A DNA stretch of 64,000 nt. Origin: Brevibacillus reuszeri (GTDB lineage Bacteria > Bacillota > Bacilli > Brevibacillales > Brevibacillaceae). Below, one piece after another: positions 33,969 through 42,845 of this stretch. Under the pieces are notes generated by a model. That model had not been told where the DNA came from. It made no database searches and saw only the letters and a list, made by a program, of their open reading frames with translations. The position numbers and the translations under genes are program-made. Position 1 is the first letter of the stretch; every line of letters begins with the position of its first letter. The stretch is from positions 62,001 through 126,000 of the forward strand of contig NZ_BEXF01000014.1 of NCBI RefSeq assembly GCF_002897295.1, in the 5' to 3' direction.

Positions 33969-35039
33969 TTATTTGCTTTCTGCCCTTACCTTGCGCAGCG
34001 GAGATAACGACATATACGTAAAGGTACGCCACACCCATTCTAACGGCCCCATTTTGAAAAAGGAGAGCCACAGCGAGCTCAACGCGATTTGCACCACATA
34101 AATCCCCAGGCAAATGAGTGTCGTTTGCACATACCCCAGCTTACCGTACAAGTCAAACAAATACCCTGCCCCCAGAATGAGGACAGTCTGCCCTACATAG
34201 TTGGTCAACGCCATGCGCCCATAGGTAGCTAGTGGAGACAGTAAGGATTGCAGCCTCTTGTTTTGAAGCAAGCGCATCAAGGTTGTCGTATAAAAAGTGG
34301 CCATCACCAGTCCGACGGAAGTAAGTGCGATCGTGTAATAGGTCAGCTTTTGCAGCGCAGATTCTGACATGCCTTCATCTACGATCATCATATAGGATAA
34401 CTCCATATTGGCAGGAAGCAGCAAATATTGCACATACAGTCCGATGATCGAGAGAAAGAAGGTCACGCCTTGGATTTTCTTGATCACAGGCAGGAAGCGC
34501 TCGATGTTTTGGAATACGCCATATTGCCCGACTGCCAGGCCCAGTATGAACAATGGCAGAACCAATAGCGGCTTAAAGCCGGTAGCACATACGAGTACAG
34601 CCAAAATCACACCCACAAGCAGATTGGTCTTTGCGCGTGCACGATAAAACGGCATCAGTAAAAATCCGAAAATAGCGTATATAAACAACGCTTCACCTGG
34701 GTGAAACATTTTATGGACAAATCCAAAAGCAAGCAGAACGATCAAGCGACGAATGAACAGTGCAGTGCTATTGGCTCCTTTTTCTTTTGCCCTGCTGATA
34801 AAGAGATGGAAGCCAACCCCGAACAAAAAGGAAAAGATCACGAAAAAACGTGATTCTACCGCGAAGTTGAGAAAATAGTACATCCATGCATCCGGGCTTC
34901 CCGGGGTTGGATTTTGCGCTTGCAGTAGCGGGAGGATGTTGACCAGGACGATTCCCATCAAAGCGAAGCCCCTTACAGCATCCAGTGTATGAATTCGACG
35001 ATTTGTAGCAGCGATAGTTGTACTCATAGACGTGGACAT
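33969..35039 (-). CDS. DUF418 / YeiB-like membrane protein
   Basis: 356 residues with about eight hydrophobic segments. Family marks: RRIHTLDAVRGFALMGIVLVNILPL at the N-terminus and FFVIFSFLFGVGFHLF, then the C-terminal DUF418 region with YGRMALTNYVGQT and GPLEWVWRTFTY. Such proteins are related to acyltransferase-type membrane proteins but are uncharacterised. GGAGGG abuts ATG 35039, so ATG 35027 is a possible start. Single-gene unit. Confidence 0.85.
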   Translation of the reverse strand: MSTSMSTTIAATNRRIHTLDAVRGFALMGIVLVNILPLLQAQNPTPGSPDAWMYYFLNFAVESRFFVIFSFLFGVGFHLFISRAKEKGANSTALFIRRLIVLLAFGFVHKMFHPGEALFIYAIFGFLLMPFYRARAKTNLLVGVILAVLVCATGFKPLLVLPLFILGLAVGQYGVFQNIERFLPVIKKIQGVTFFLSIIGLYVQYLLLPANMELSYMMIVDEGMSESALQKLTYYTIALTSVGLVMATFYTTTLMRLLQNKRLQSLLSPLATYGRMALTNYVGQTVLILGAGYLFDLYGKLGYVQTTLICLGIYVVQIALSSLWLSFFKMGPLEWVWRTFTYMSLSPLRKVRAESK

Positions 35040-35234
35040 CCCTCCATGTTTTTTGCTCCGTTTCAGACATGCTTTCTATCCTACAAAGTGGGCCAGCATT
35101 ATGAAATTCGTTTTTCTTACGGACAGATTACAATTTTGTAAGTAAAATATACAAATTTGCGCAACTCAGGGAGCGCTCGAAGCGTTTATATGATAGCAGA
35201 TAAAAATCCAAATAATAGAAAATGAGGGGGTTCG

Positions 35235-36035
35235 ATGAAACCGATCACTCGGGGAAAATGGCGGCTTGCAGCTGGCATCTGCTATTTTCGCTTAAAAAGA
35301 TACGGTGAGTGGTTGTGGGGTCCTAAGAAATTTGCTAGTGAGAGAGATGAGAAGCTGTTGTCTCATGTCCATTTTGGTCATCGGACGATTCTTTTACGCA
35401 AGCTAAAAGATGTAGAGATGTGGATGCAGCACAACAAGGTGATTAACCTGCGAATCGCGACCCGGCAATTAAATGGTCTTGTGATTCGTCCTGGTGAAAC
35501 GATGTCATACTGGAAGCTGATCGGCAAGCCGACGAGAGGGAAAGGATATGTAGAGGGAATGCTGCTTTCCCATGGGCGTGTCACATCAGCTGTTGGTGGA
35601 GGCTTATGTCAGCTATCCAATCTGCTGTACTGGATGACGCTGCATACACCGCTAACAGTAACTGAGCGGCATCGCCACAGCTATGATGTATTTCCTGATG
35701 CGAATCGCACGCAGCCGTTTGGAAGCGGGGCCACCTGCTTTTACAATTATCTGGATCTACAAATTACCAACCAGACAAAGCAATGCTTTCAACTGCATGT
35801 ATACATAACAGACACACATTTGGCAGGAGAGTGGCGTTCGGACATGCCACGGACACGAACGTATGAAATTATAGAAAAAGAACATGAGATAGCCCCTTCG
35901 ATTTGGGGAGGCTATGAGCGGACCAATCAGCTCTATCGCAACGTGTTTGCACTGGACGGAGAATGGCTCTATGACGAGTGGATCACGCAAAATCGAGCTA
36001 TGATGATGTACGAGCCGCTATTGCCAAAAGGATGA
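35235..36035 (+). CDS. VanW family protein
   Basis: 266 residues. Core VanW motif VRPGETMSYWKLIG-like (IRPGETMSYWKLIG), then GRVTSAVGGGLCQLSNLLYWM and the RHRHSYDVFPD block. VanW occurs in some vancomycin-resistance clusters and widely in sporeformers, with no established biochemical role. No signal peptide is obvious. AGGGGG precedes the ATG. No van resistance genes are nearby, so resistance should not be inferred. Confidence 0.87.
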   Translation: MKPITRGKWRLAAGICYFRLKRYGEWLWGPKKFASERDEKLLSHVHFGHRTILLRKLKDVEMWMQHNKVINLRIATRQLNGLVIRPGETMSYWKLIGKPTRGKGYVEGMLLSHGRVTSAVGGGLCQLSNLLYWMTLHTPLTVTERHRHSYDVFPDANRTQPFGSGATCFYNYLDLQITNQTKQCFQLHVYITDTHLAGEWRSDMPRTRTYEIIEKEHEIAPSIWGGYERTNQLYRNVFALDGEWLYDEWITQNRAMMMYEPLLPKG

Positions 36036-36136
36036 TCTTTCCTAATTCGTTTACGAACTGGAACTAGGCAGCGATCTGTGCGAAAATAAGAACATATGCG
36101 CTCGTTTAGGGAACGTGGAAAGGTGGACTTTTACAT

Positions 36137-38467
36137 ATGTCTTTTGCAGATCGTATTACAGCTGGCTTAAATCCTGAGCAAAAGGAAGCGGTCCTCACAA
36201 CTGAGGGACCGGTTTTGATTCTCGCAGGAGCTGGAAGTGGCAAAACAAAGGTACTGACGCAGCGAATTGCCTATCTCATCAGTGCCAAGCAGGTAGCGCC
36301 ATGGAGCATTCTTGCTATCACGTTTACGAATAAGGCAGCACGGGAGATGCAAAACCGTGTCGCCGCCATTATTGGAGGGGCAGCCGCACAGGATGCTTGG
36401 CTTTCGACCTTCCACTCTTTGTGCGTACGTATTTTGCGCAGAGATATCGACCGTTTGGGGATTAACCGCAGCTTCTCCATTTTGGATGCGGGCGACCAGC
36501 TGTCGGTTGTGAAGCAATGTCTGAAGGAGCTGAATATCGATCCGAAGCAGTATGAACCACGGTCGATTCTGTCGGCGATCAGCACAGCGAAGAACGAGCT
36601 GACCGATCCGGAAACATTCACTCGCCTCGCTGGTGACCCGTTTTCGCAAGTGGCTGCCAAAGTATATGAGGCGTACCAGAAAAAACTAAGAAGCAACCAG
36701 TCACTTGATTTTGACGATTTGATCATGACGACTGTTCGCCTGTTTAAAGAAGTGCCAGAGGTATTGGAGTTTTATCAGAAAAAATTCCGCTACATTCATG
36801 TAGATGAGTATCAGGATACAAACCGCGCCCAGTACTTGCTCATTTCCATGCTGGCTGACAAATACAGAAACGTTTGCTGCGTGGGTGACGCTGACCAAAG
36901 TATTTATAAATGGCGGGGTGCAGATATTTCCATCATTTTAAACTTTGAAAAAGACTATCCCGAAGCGAAAATGATTAAGCTGGAGCAAAACTATCGGTCC
37001 ACCAAAACCATTTTGAAAGCAGCAAACGAGGTTATTGCCAACAACAAGCTGCGCAAGGAAAAAAAGCTATGGACGGATAATGACGGTGGAGAAAAAATCA
37101 ACTGCTTCCAGGGTGATTCCGAGCACGATGAGGCGTACTTTATCGTGGACACGATTCGCAAGCAGATGAAGGATTACAAGCGCTATGACAAGTTCGCCGT
37201 TCTTTACCGGACAAATGCACAGTCCCGCGTGGTGGAGGAAGTGTTCATCAAGTCGAACATTCCGTATACCATCGTTGGCGGAACCAAGTTCTACGATCGC
37301 AAGGAGATTAAGGACATCCTGGCTTATTTGCGCCTCATCTCCAATCCGGACGACGATATCAGCCTGCAGCGTATTATTAACGTGCCGAAGCGCAACATCG
37401 GGGACACCACAGTAGATAAATTGCAGGCGTATGCGAACTCGCAGGGTCAATCTCTTTTTGCAGCGATTCAGGACACCGCTTATATGGGGCTGCCGTCGCG
37501 TACGACAAATGCGATTCTATCCTTTAACGACCTGATCACGAATTTGATGCAGATGACCGATTACTTGAGCGTGACTGAGCTGGTGGAGGAAGTATTGAAG
37601 CGCTCTGGCTATCGCGAATCACTCAAAGAAGAAAAAACGTTGGAAGCACAGGCACGACTCGAGAATATCGAGGAGTTTCTGTCCGTAACGCAGGAGTTCG
37701 AGCGGAAAAACGAAGACAAGAGCCTGCTTGCCTTCCTGACCGACCTGGCGCTTGTTGCAGACATCGATTCACTTGGTGACGACAAAGTACAGGAAGAAGT
37801 ATCGGCCGAGGGTCAGGTCGTTCTTATGACTCTCCACAGTGCCAAAGGTCTGGAATTTCCGGTCGTATTCCTGGTTGGCCTCGAGGAAGGGGTTTTCCCG
37901 CATAGCCGCTCGCTGTTTGACGATGCGGAAATGGAGGAGGAGCGTCGCCTCGCTTATGTAGGGATTACGCGCGCCGAGGAGCGTTTGTACATGACCTGCG
38001 CACGGATGCGGACCTTGTTTGGACGGACAAACGTGAATGCACCATCCCGCTTTTTGCAGGAGATACCTGCCGAGCTGCTCGAAGGAAGTCCGACAGCAGA
38101 CCGAGGTGGATTTGGTGGTGGACGCACCTCTGCATTTGGACAACGAGACATGGGCAGACCGTTTGGTGCCCCATCCTCCCAAGCGAGTGCAGCTCCAAAA
38201 ATGGGTCTCGCTCAGCGGACGGCAGGAGCAGCCACATCCTCATTCTCACGTCCTGGTGCAATCTCCGGCGACAAACTGCCTGGACATGGCGCAGGAGCAG
38301 GTGTTGACTGGAAGGTTGGCGATCGTGTACAGCATGGCAAATGGGGTACAGGAACCGTCGTCAAGGTGAAGGGAACAGGTGACGACATGGAGCTCGACAT
38401 CGCTTTCCCAAGCCCTACCGGTATTAAAAAGCTGTTGGCGAAATTTGCCCCTATCCAGCGGGGATAA
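36137..38467 (+). CDS. pcrA: ATP-dependent DNA helicase PcrA
   Basis: 776 residues. UvrD/PcrA superfamily 1A 3'-5' helicase for repair and plasmid replication. Walker A LAGAGSGKTKVL, motif Ia ITFTNKAAREM, motif II HVDEYQDTNRAQY, motif III GDADQSIYKWRGAD, motif IV LEQNYRST, motif V LMTLHSAKGLEFPVVFLVG, motif VI YVGITRAEERLY. The C-terminal region has a Gly/Ala-rich linker and a tudor-like tail (GDRVQHGKWGTGTVV). AAAGGTGG lies before the ATG. Followed by ligA as in B. subtilis. Confidence 0.97.
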   Translation: MSFADRITAGLNPEQKEAVLTTEGPVLILAGAGSGKTKVLTQRIAYLISAKQVAPWSILAITFTNKAAREMQNRVAAIIGGAAAQDAWLSTFHSLCVRILRRDIDRLGINRSFSILDAGDQLSVVKQCLKELNIDPKQYEPRSILSAISTAKNELTDPETFTRLAGDPFSQVAAKVYEAYQKKLRSNQSLDFDDLIMTTVRLFKEVPEVLEFYQKKFRYIHVDEYQDTNRAQYLLISMLADKYRNVCCVGDADQSIYKWRGADISIILNFEKDYPEAKMIKLEQNYRSTKTILKAANEVIANNKLRKEKKLWTDNDGGEKINCFQGDSEHDEAYFIVDTIRKQMKDYKRYDKFAVLYRTNAQSRVVEEVFIKSNIPYTIVGGTKFYDRKEIKDILAYLRLISNPDDDISLQRIINVPKRNIGDTTVDKLQAYANSQGQSLFAAIQDTAYMGLPSRTTNAILSFNDLITNLMQMTDYLSVTELVEEVLKRSGYRESLKEEKTLEAQARLENIEEFLSVTQEFERKNEDKSLLAFLTDLALVADIDSLGDDKVQEEVSAEGQVVLMTLHSAKGLEFPVVFLVGLEEGVFPHSRSLFDDAEMEEERRLAYVGITRAEERLYMTCARMRTLFGRTNVNAPSRFLQEIPAELLEGSPTADRGGFGGGRTSAFGQRDMGRPFGAPSSQASAAPKMGLAQRTAGAATSSFSRPGAISGDKLPGHGAGAGVDWKVGDRVQHGKWGTGTVVKVKGTGDDMELDIAFPSPTGIKKLLAKFAPIQRG

Positions 38468-38525
38468 TGTAGGAAACGTACAACCAAATCCGGTAATCCA
38501 ATCGCATGAGTAAAGGATGAATGAC

Positions 38526-40541
38526 ATGGATCATTTGACGGCGGAAACAAAAATAAAAGAATTAGCGAAACGAATTGAGCACCATAACCGTCTTTATCAT
38601 GAAGAGGATCGACCTGAGATTACGGACCAGGAATACGATCAATTGATGCGGGAATTAAAAGAACTCGAAAGTCGCTTTCCGGAATTGGCTTCACCGGACT
38701 CCCCGAGCCTGCGCGTAGGTGGGGAGCCATTACCTTTCTTTGAAAAAGTCGTACATAGAACTCCGATGCTGAGTCTAGGCAACGCTTTTAACGAAGAAGA
38801 AATACGGGATTTTGATCGCCGTGTCCGTCAGGCAGTAGGCAGTCAGGCGGTGCGCTATGTAGTGGAGCTGAAAATCGACGGATTGGCTGTTTCTCTCCAT
38901 TACGAAAACGGCTTGTTTGTCAGAGGTGCAACCCGCGGAGATGGTACGATAGGAGAAGATATCACCCAGAACCTGAAGACGATCCGCTCGATTCCGTTGC
39001 GATTGACAAGACCGTTGACGCTAGAGGTGCGCGGCGAGGCCTACATGCCAAAAGGCGCATTCGAAAAACTGAATAAAGAGCGGGAGGAACGCGGCGAAGC
39101 GTTGTTTGCCAATCCGCGCAACTCTGCTGCAGGCTCGCTTAGACAGCTCGATCCTAAAATTGCCGCATCCCGTCAGCTGGATACATTTATTTACGCGATC
39201 GGTGATTTACAGGGCGAGGTAGTCGAATCACACAGCGAAGGGCTCGCTTTGCTGGAGACGCTTGGCTTCAAGGTCAATCAGGAGCGCCGCGTCTTTGACG
39301 ACATCGACGAGCTGCTGGCGTTTGTGGAAAGCTGGACAGAAAAGCGCCCGCATTTGCCATATGAAATCGATGGTCTGGTTATTAAGGTAGACAGCTATGC
39401 GCAGCAGCAGGAGCTAGGCTTCACCGCAAAAAGTCCGCGCTGGGCAGTGGCCTACAAGTTCCCTGCCGAGGAAGCTGTCACCGTTTTGGAAGGCATCGAG
39501 GTATCTGTAGGCAGAACGGGCAACGTGACCCCAACGGCTCTGCTGAAGCCAGTCAGCCTGGCAGGTACGACAGTCAAGCGTGCGTCTTTGCACAACGAAG
39601 ATATCATTCGTGAAAAAGGCTTGTTGATTGGCGATCATGTCGTTGTGAAAAAAGCGGGGGATATCATCCCTGAAATCATCGCTGTTTTGCCAGAGAGACG
39701 TACTGGCTCTGAGACGCCGTTTTCCATGCCGACGCATTGTCCGGAATGTGGCAGTGAGCTTGTACGCTTGGAGGAAGAGGTAGCTCTCAGATGTATCAAC
39801 CCGATGTGTCCGGCGCTGATCCGTGAGGGCATGATCCACTTCGTCTCCCGTACCGCGATGAATATTGACGGTCTCGGGGAAAAGGTAGTGGCTCAGCTGT
39901 ATCACGATGGCATCATCCACAGTGTGGCAGATCTGTATTACCTCCATCAGCAGCGCGATGTTCTCCTCGGCATGGAGCGCATGGGGGAAAAGTCAGTTGA
40001 TAACTTGCTGGCTGCGATCGAAGCAAGCAAGGAGAACTCGCTGGAACGAGTACTGTTTGGCCTCGGCATCCGTTTGGTAGGAGCAAAGGCAGCGCGGGTT
40101 CTTGCTGAGCATTTTGGAAACATTGATGCCATCATGCAGGCAGATGAAGAAGCGTTGACGCAAATCGACGAAATCGGACCGAAAATGGCGGCAAGCCTGA
40201 CTAACTACTTCAGTCAGCCACAGGCCGAAGCGGTTATCGAGCGTCTGAAGGCAGCGGGCGTCAATATGGAATACAAAGGAATTCGGATCGAAAGCGGTGC
40301 AGAGCTGCCATTCTCAGGCAAAACGATTGTACTGACTGGTACATTGACGCAAATGTCGCGCCAGGAAGCAGAAGAAGCGATTGCTCGGATGGGCGGCAAG
40401 GTAACGGGCAGTGTCAGCAAAAAGACCGATCTGGTCATTGCTGGTGACAAAGCTGGCTCCAAGCTGGAGAAGGCAGAAAAGCTTGGTGTAGAAGTGATGG
40501 ACGAAGCGGGCTTCCTGCAGGTGCTGGAAGCAAACAAATAA
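38526..40541 (+). CDS. ligA: NAD-dependent DNA ligase
   Basis: 671 residues from ATG 38526. AAAGG lies about 9 bases before this ATG and only 0-1 base before the alternative ATG 38517. NAD-binding Ia domain, adenylated Lys116 in VELKIDGLAVS, oligonucleotide-binding domain, the four-Cys zinc motif CPECGSEL...CINPMCP, helix-hairpin-helix region (GLGIRLVGAKAARVLAEHF) and a C-terminal BRCT domain (GKTIVLTGTLTQMSRQEAEEAI). Seals nicks in replication and repair; essential in most bacteria. Confidence 0.97.
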   Translation: MDHLTAETKIKELAKRIEHHNRLYHEEDRPEITDQEYDQLMRELKELESRFPELASPDSPSLRVGGEPLPFFEKVVHRTPMLSLGNAFNEEEIRDFDRRVRQAVGSQAVRYVVELKIDGLAVSLHYENGLFVRGATRGDGTIGEDITQNLKTIRSIPLRLTRPLTLEVRGEAYMPKGAFEKLNKEREERGEALFANPRNSAAGSLRQLDPKIAASRQLDTFIYAIGDLQGEVVESHSEGLALLETLGFKVNQERRVFDDIDELLAFVESWTEKRPHLPYEIDGLVIKVDSYAQQQELGFTAKSPRWAVAYKFPAEEAVTVLEGIEVSVGRTGNVTPTALLKPVSLAGTTVKRASLHNEDIIREKGLLIGDHVVVKKAGDIIPEIIAVLPERRTGSETPFSMPTHCPECGSELVRLEEEVALRCINPMCPALIREGMIHFVSRTAMNIDGLGEKVVAQLYHDGIIHSVADLYYLHQQRDVLLGMERMGEKSVDNLLAAIEASKENSLERVLFGLGIRLVGAKAARVLAEHFGNIDAIMQADEEALTQIDEIGPKMAASLTNYFSQPQAEAVIERLKAAGVNMEYKGIRIESGAELPFSGKTIVLTGTLTQMSRQEAEEAIARMGGKVTGSVSKKTDLVIAGDKAGSKLEKAEKLGVEVMDEAGFLQVLEANK

Positions 40542-40599
40542 ACAAAAACAGACATACGGTAGCGACAGACGGATGAGTAAGGGAAGGGACGTGAAGGGC

Positions 40600-41484
40600 A
40601 TGAAGGGCTTCCTGCGATGGGGAATCGGCGCGTTGATATTGACACTCTTGGTCGGCTGTAGTGATGGCAGCGAACGGAGTAAGTCGAATCCTTCTTCGGT
40701 TACGGCAGCTGCTCTACAGGGGGACTTGACCTATAAGGACGTGCTGGAAAAGGGAGAAATGGTGCACAATCTCAAGATGACGACGGATTCCGAAAGAGTA
40801 TGGGTCGGCACACATGCGGGATTGTACAGTTCAGCTGACGGAGGCTTGTGGGGTCTCCTCTCCCCACAATTGGAACAACAAGCGATAGTGGGCTGGTTTG
40901 TGGACCCAGATGACCCGCGTCAAATCATCGTTGCAGGCAATGAAGGCGTGCACCTTTCTACAGATGGCGGCAAGGAATGGACTTCTATTGGAAAAGGATT
41001 GCCTGTTCCTGCCGAAATTCGCAGCTTCACCGGAATTCGTCAGGGGGAAAAAATCCGTCTCTTTGCCTTTATCTCTGGGGAAGGAATTTATCAGTCCGTA
41101 GATAACGGAGAGAATTGGAGTCTGTGGCAGCCGATGGATCAGGAAGTATATGCCATGGATTTTAACCCTGAGGAAAACCGACTCTATGTAGCCGCACAAT
41201 TCAGCTTGCTCTATAATGAAGACGGGCAGTGGAAGACAGAGGTATTGCCAGAGGCGCAACAAATCTATTCTCTTTCCATCGAACGACGTACCGGAGTACT
41301 GGCTGTCGCGACCGAACGTGGTGTTTTTGAAAAAGTAAACGGGGAGTGGCGTTTGCTCGATGCACGCGCCCCTGAAAAGCTGATTTTGATTGCTTCTGGC
41401 GAAGGAAAAACCAAATGGATCGGGATCGGTGAATCAGCACTGATTTACAAGCTCGTCGACAATCGCTGGACCAAGTGGAATTAA
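40600..41484 (+). CDS. BNR/YCF48-like repeat lipoprotein
   Basis: 294 residues from ATG 40600. Signal LTLLVGC with lipidated Cys20. The mature protein contains repeated Asp-Gly-Gly/Asn-Gly-Glu-x-W turns (SSADGGLWGLL, STDGGKEWTSIG, SVDNGENWSLWQP), marks of bacterial neuraminidase-type or photosystem-II-assembly-factor-like beta-propellers. No sialidase catalytic residues can be assigned. It lies between ligA and camS. Start is uncertain (40573, 40591 and 40600 are in frame). Function unknown; likely an extracytoplasmic scaffold or sensor. Confidence 0.7.
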   Translation: MKGFLRWGIGALILTLLVGCSDGSERSKSNPSSVTAAALQGDLTYKDVLEKGEMVHNLKMTTDSERVWVGTHAGLYSSADGGLWGLLSPQLEQQAIVGWFVDPDDPRQIIVAGNEGVHLSTDGGKEWTSIGKGLPVPAEIRSFTGIRQGEKIRLFAFISGEGIYQSVDNGENWSLWQPMDQEVYAMDFNPEENRLYVAAQFSLLYNEDGQWKTEVLPEAQQIYSLSIERRTGVLAVATERGVFEKVNGEWRLLDARAPEKLILIASGEGKTKWIGIGESALIYKLVDNRWTKWN

Positions 41485-41496
41485 AAGGAGTAGCGT

Positions 41497-42567
41497 ATGA
41501 AAGCGAAGTTTTTGACAGGATGCAGGCTGGTGACGGCTCTACTTCTCGTGATCGTAACAACAGGTTGTTCGTTGCTACCCATTGGCAAGGAAAAGACAGC
41601 ACCGGAGCCTATGACTCCATCCTTGTCAGAGGTTGTAGAAGTATCCGAAGATTACTACGGAAGCGTTACGCCGTATAAAACAAATCAGACGCGCGGTATG
41701 CTGAGCAGCACCAAATATCGTATTGACTTTAGCCATTTGGAGCTCGGGCTGATGGAGTTTGCCAGAGATACGTTCCCGACGTCAGACTATTTCTTTCAAG
41801 AAGGACAGCAGGTGACACGGGAACAGGTGACCGAATGGATCGCTCAAGAGAAAAACGGTACAGCAAATGGTCAGAAAAAGACAGGAATTCTGGTACATGT
41901 GCTGGAGCATGATTATCTCAACAAAAAGACCAAGGAATTGTCTGGCATGGTCTTAGGACTCTCGCTGTCCCCGAACTATGTCGATGCGACTGGTCAGGAG
42001 AAGGTCTATACACCGCAGGAATTGCAGGCAAAAGGGCAACAGCTGGCGGCAAAGATTGTCCAATCTGTGCGTGTGAACAGCCCTCAGGTACCGATACTGA
42101 TCATGATGTATCAAGTACCGGAAGCCAATTCCTCGTTGGTGCCGGGACACTTTATCATGTCGGGAACCGTCAGTACAGGTGAGGCGGTTGTTTCCAAGTG
42201 GCAACCGATCGAAGAGGAATATTTCCTTTTCCCGAGCAAGGAAGTAGAGAAAAAATATGCACAGCAGTCGTTGCAGTTTGATAAGCTGATGCGCCAAACG
42301 AAAGAGTTTTTTCCGGAGTACATCGGCTTGACTGGGGTCGGGCGCTTTATGGATGGCAGACTGACAGAGCTGACCATCACAGCGACAGCAGAATATGACT
42401 CACGCTCGGAGGTGCTGCAATTTACACAATTTGCGGCAGGCAGTATTAATCAGCTGATCGACAAGAGTGTGCATGTCAACCTGTATGTGCAGACGATGAG
42501 CAAGCCGCTGTCGATCTATATACGTCCAACATCTGGTGAGCCGTATATGCATCTCTACCGGAGCTAA
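41497..42567 (+). CDS. camS: CamS family lipoprotein (YerH)
   Basis: 356 residues. Lipoprotein signal with VIVTTGC, Cys24. Matches the CamS sex-pheromone-type lipoprotein family (the cAM373 precursor in enterococci; YerH in B. subtilis): long N-terminal domain followed by VSKWQPIEEEYFLFPS and GVGRFMDGRLTELTITATAEY. AAAAGGAG precedes the ATG. Position after pcrA-ligA is conserved. Whether the signal peptide is processed to a pheromone here is unknown. Confidence 0.9.
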   Translation: MKAKFLTGCRLVTALLLVIVTTGCSLLPIGKEKTAPEPMTPSLSEVVEVSEDYYGSVTPYKTNQTRGMLSSTKYRIDFSHLELGLMEFARDTFPTSDYFFQEGQQVTREQVTEWIAQEKNGTANGQKKTGILVHVLEHDYLNKKTKELSGMVLGLSLSPNYVDATGQEKVYTPQELQAKGQQLAAKIVQSVRVNSPQVPILIMMYQVPEANSSLVPGHFIMSGTVSTGEAVVSKWQPIEEEYFLFPSKEVEKKYAQQSLQFDKLMRQTKEFFPEYIGLTGVGRFMDGRLTELTITATAEYDSRSEVLQFTQFAAGSINQLIDKSVHVNLYVQTMSKPLSIYIRPTSGEPYMHLYRS

Positions 42568-42585
42568 TCTTTTACGATGATCGAT

Positions 42586-42632
42586 AAACCCGATTTTTCA
42601 TTGCATTGATTATGAAAAATCGGGTTTTTTGT
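42586..42632 (+). terminator. Terminator after camS
   Basis: The arm 42586-42601 (starting AAACCCGATTTTT) is the reverse complement of 42612-42627, followed by more T. It ends the pcrA-ligA-camS unit. Confidence 0.9.
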
Positions 42633-42645
42633 ACAATGCTGACGT

Positions 42646-42697
42646 TTATGTTCAAACATAAGTGTGTAATAATGAGTAAGTTTTGAACAAAAGTGTG
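42646..42697 (+). promoter_or_regulatory. Paired upstream activating sites of rocA
   Basis: TTATGTTCAAACATAA (42646-42661) is a perfect palindrome. A related imperfect one, TTTTGAACAAAA, is at 42681-42692. Both share AAC[A/T]... direct repeat: AACATAAGTGTG (42655-42666) and AACAAAAGTGTG (42686-42697), 31 bases apart, about three helical turns. They lie 80-130 bases upstream of a sigma-54 promoter, the classic place for enhancer-binding-protein sites such as RocR. Confidence 0.65.
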
Positions 42698-42775
42698 CTG
42701 GAAGCCTCCCTGATACAGGAAGATGTTTTTCGAGAAAAATGCAAACAATAGTGGAGTCGAGGAAGTTCAGTTTTA

Positions 42776-42794
42776 GTTGGTATGATCCTTGCAT
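42776..42794 (+). promoter_or_regulatory. Sigma-54 (-24/-12) promoter of rocA
   Basis: TTGGTATG (42777-42784), 4 bases, then TTGCA (42789-42793) fits the consensus YTGGYAYG-N4-TTGCW. GG and GC are exactly 10 bases apart. The ribosome site and start of the dehydrogenase follow 40-50 bases downstream. Confidence 0.8.
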
Positions 42795-42845
42795 AAGATT
42801 ATAAGTGATCCGCACATGGAAGAAATTTATAAGGAGGCGTCACAG

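Noticed and set aside
35235..36035. VanW as evidence for a vancomycin-resistance cluster
   Set aside because: No vanA/B, vanH, vanX or vanRS-type genes are nearby; VanW proteins are common in sporeformers.
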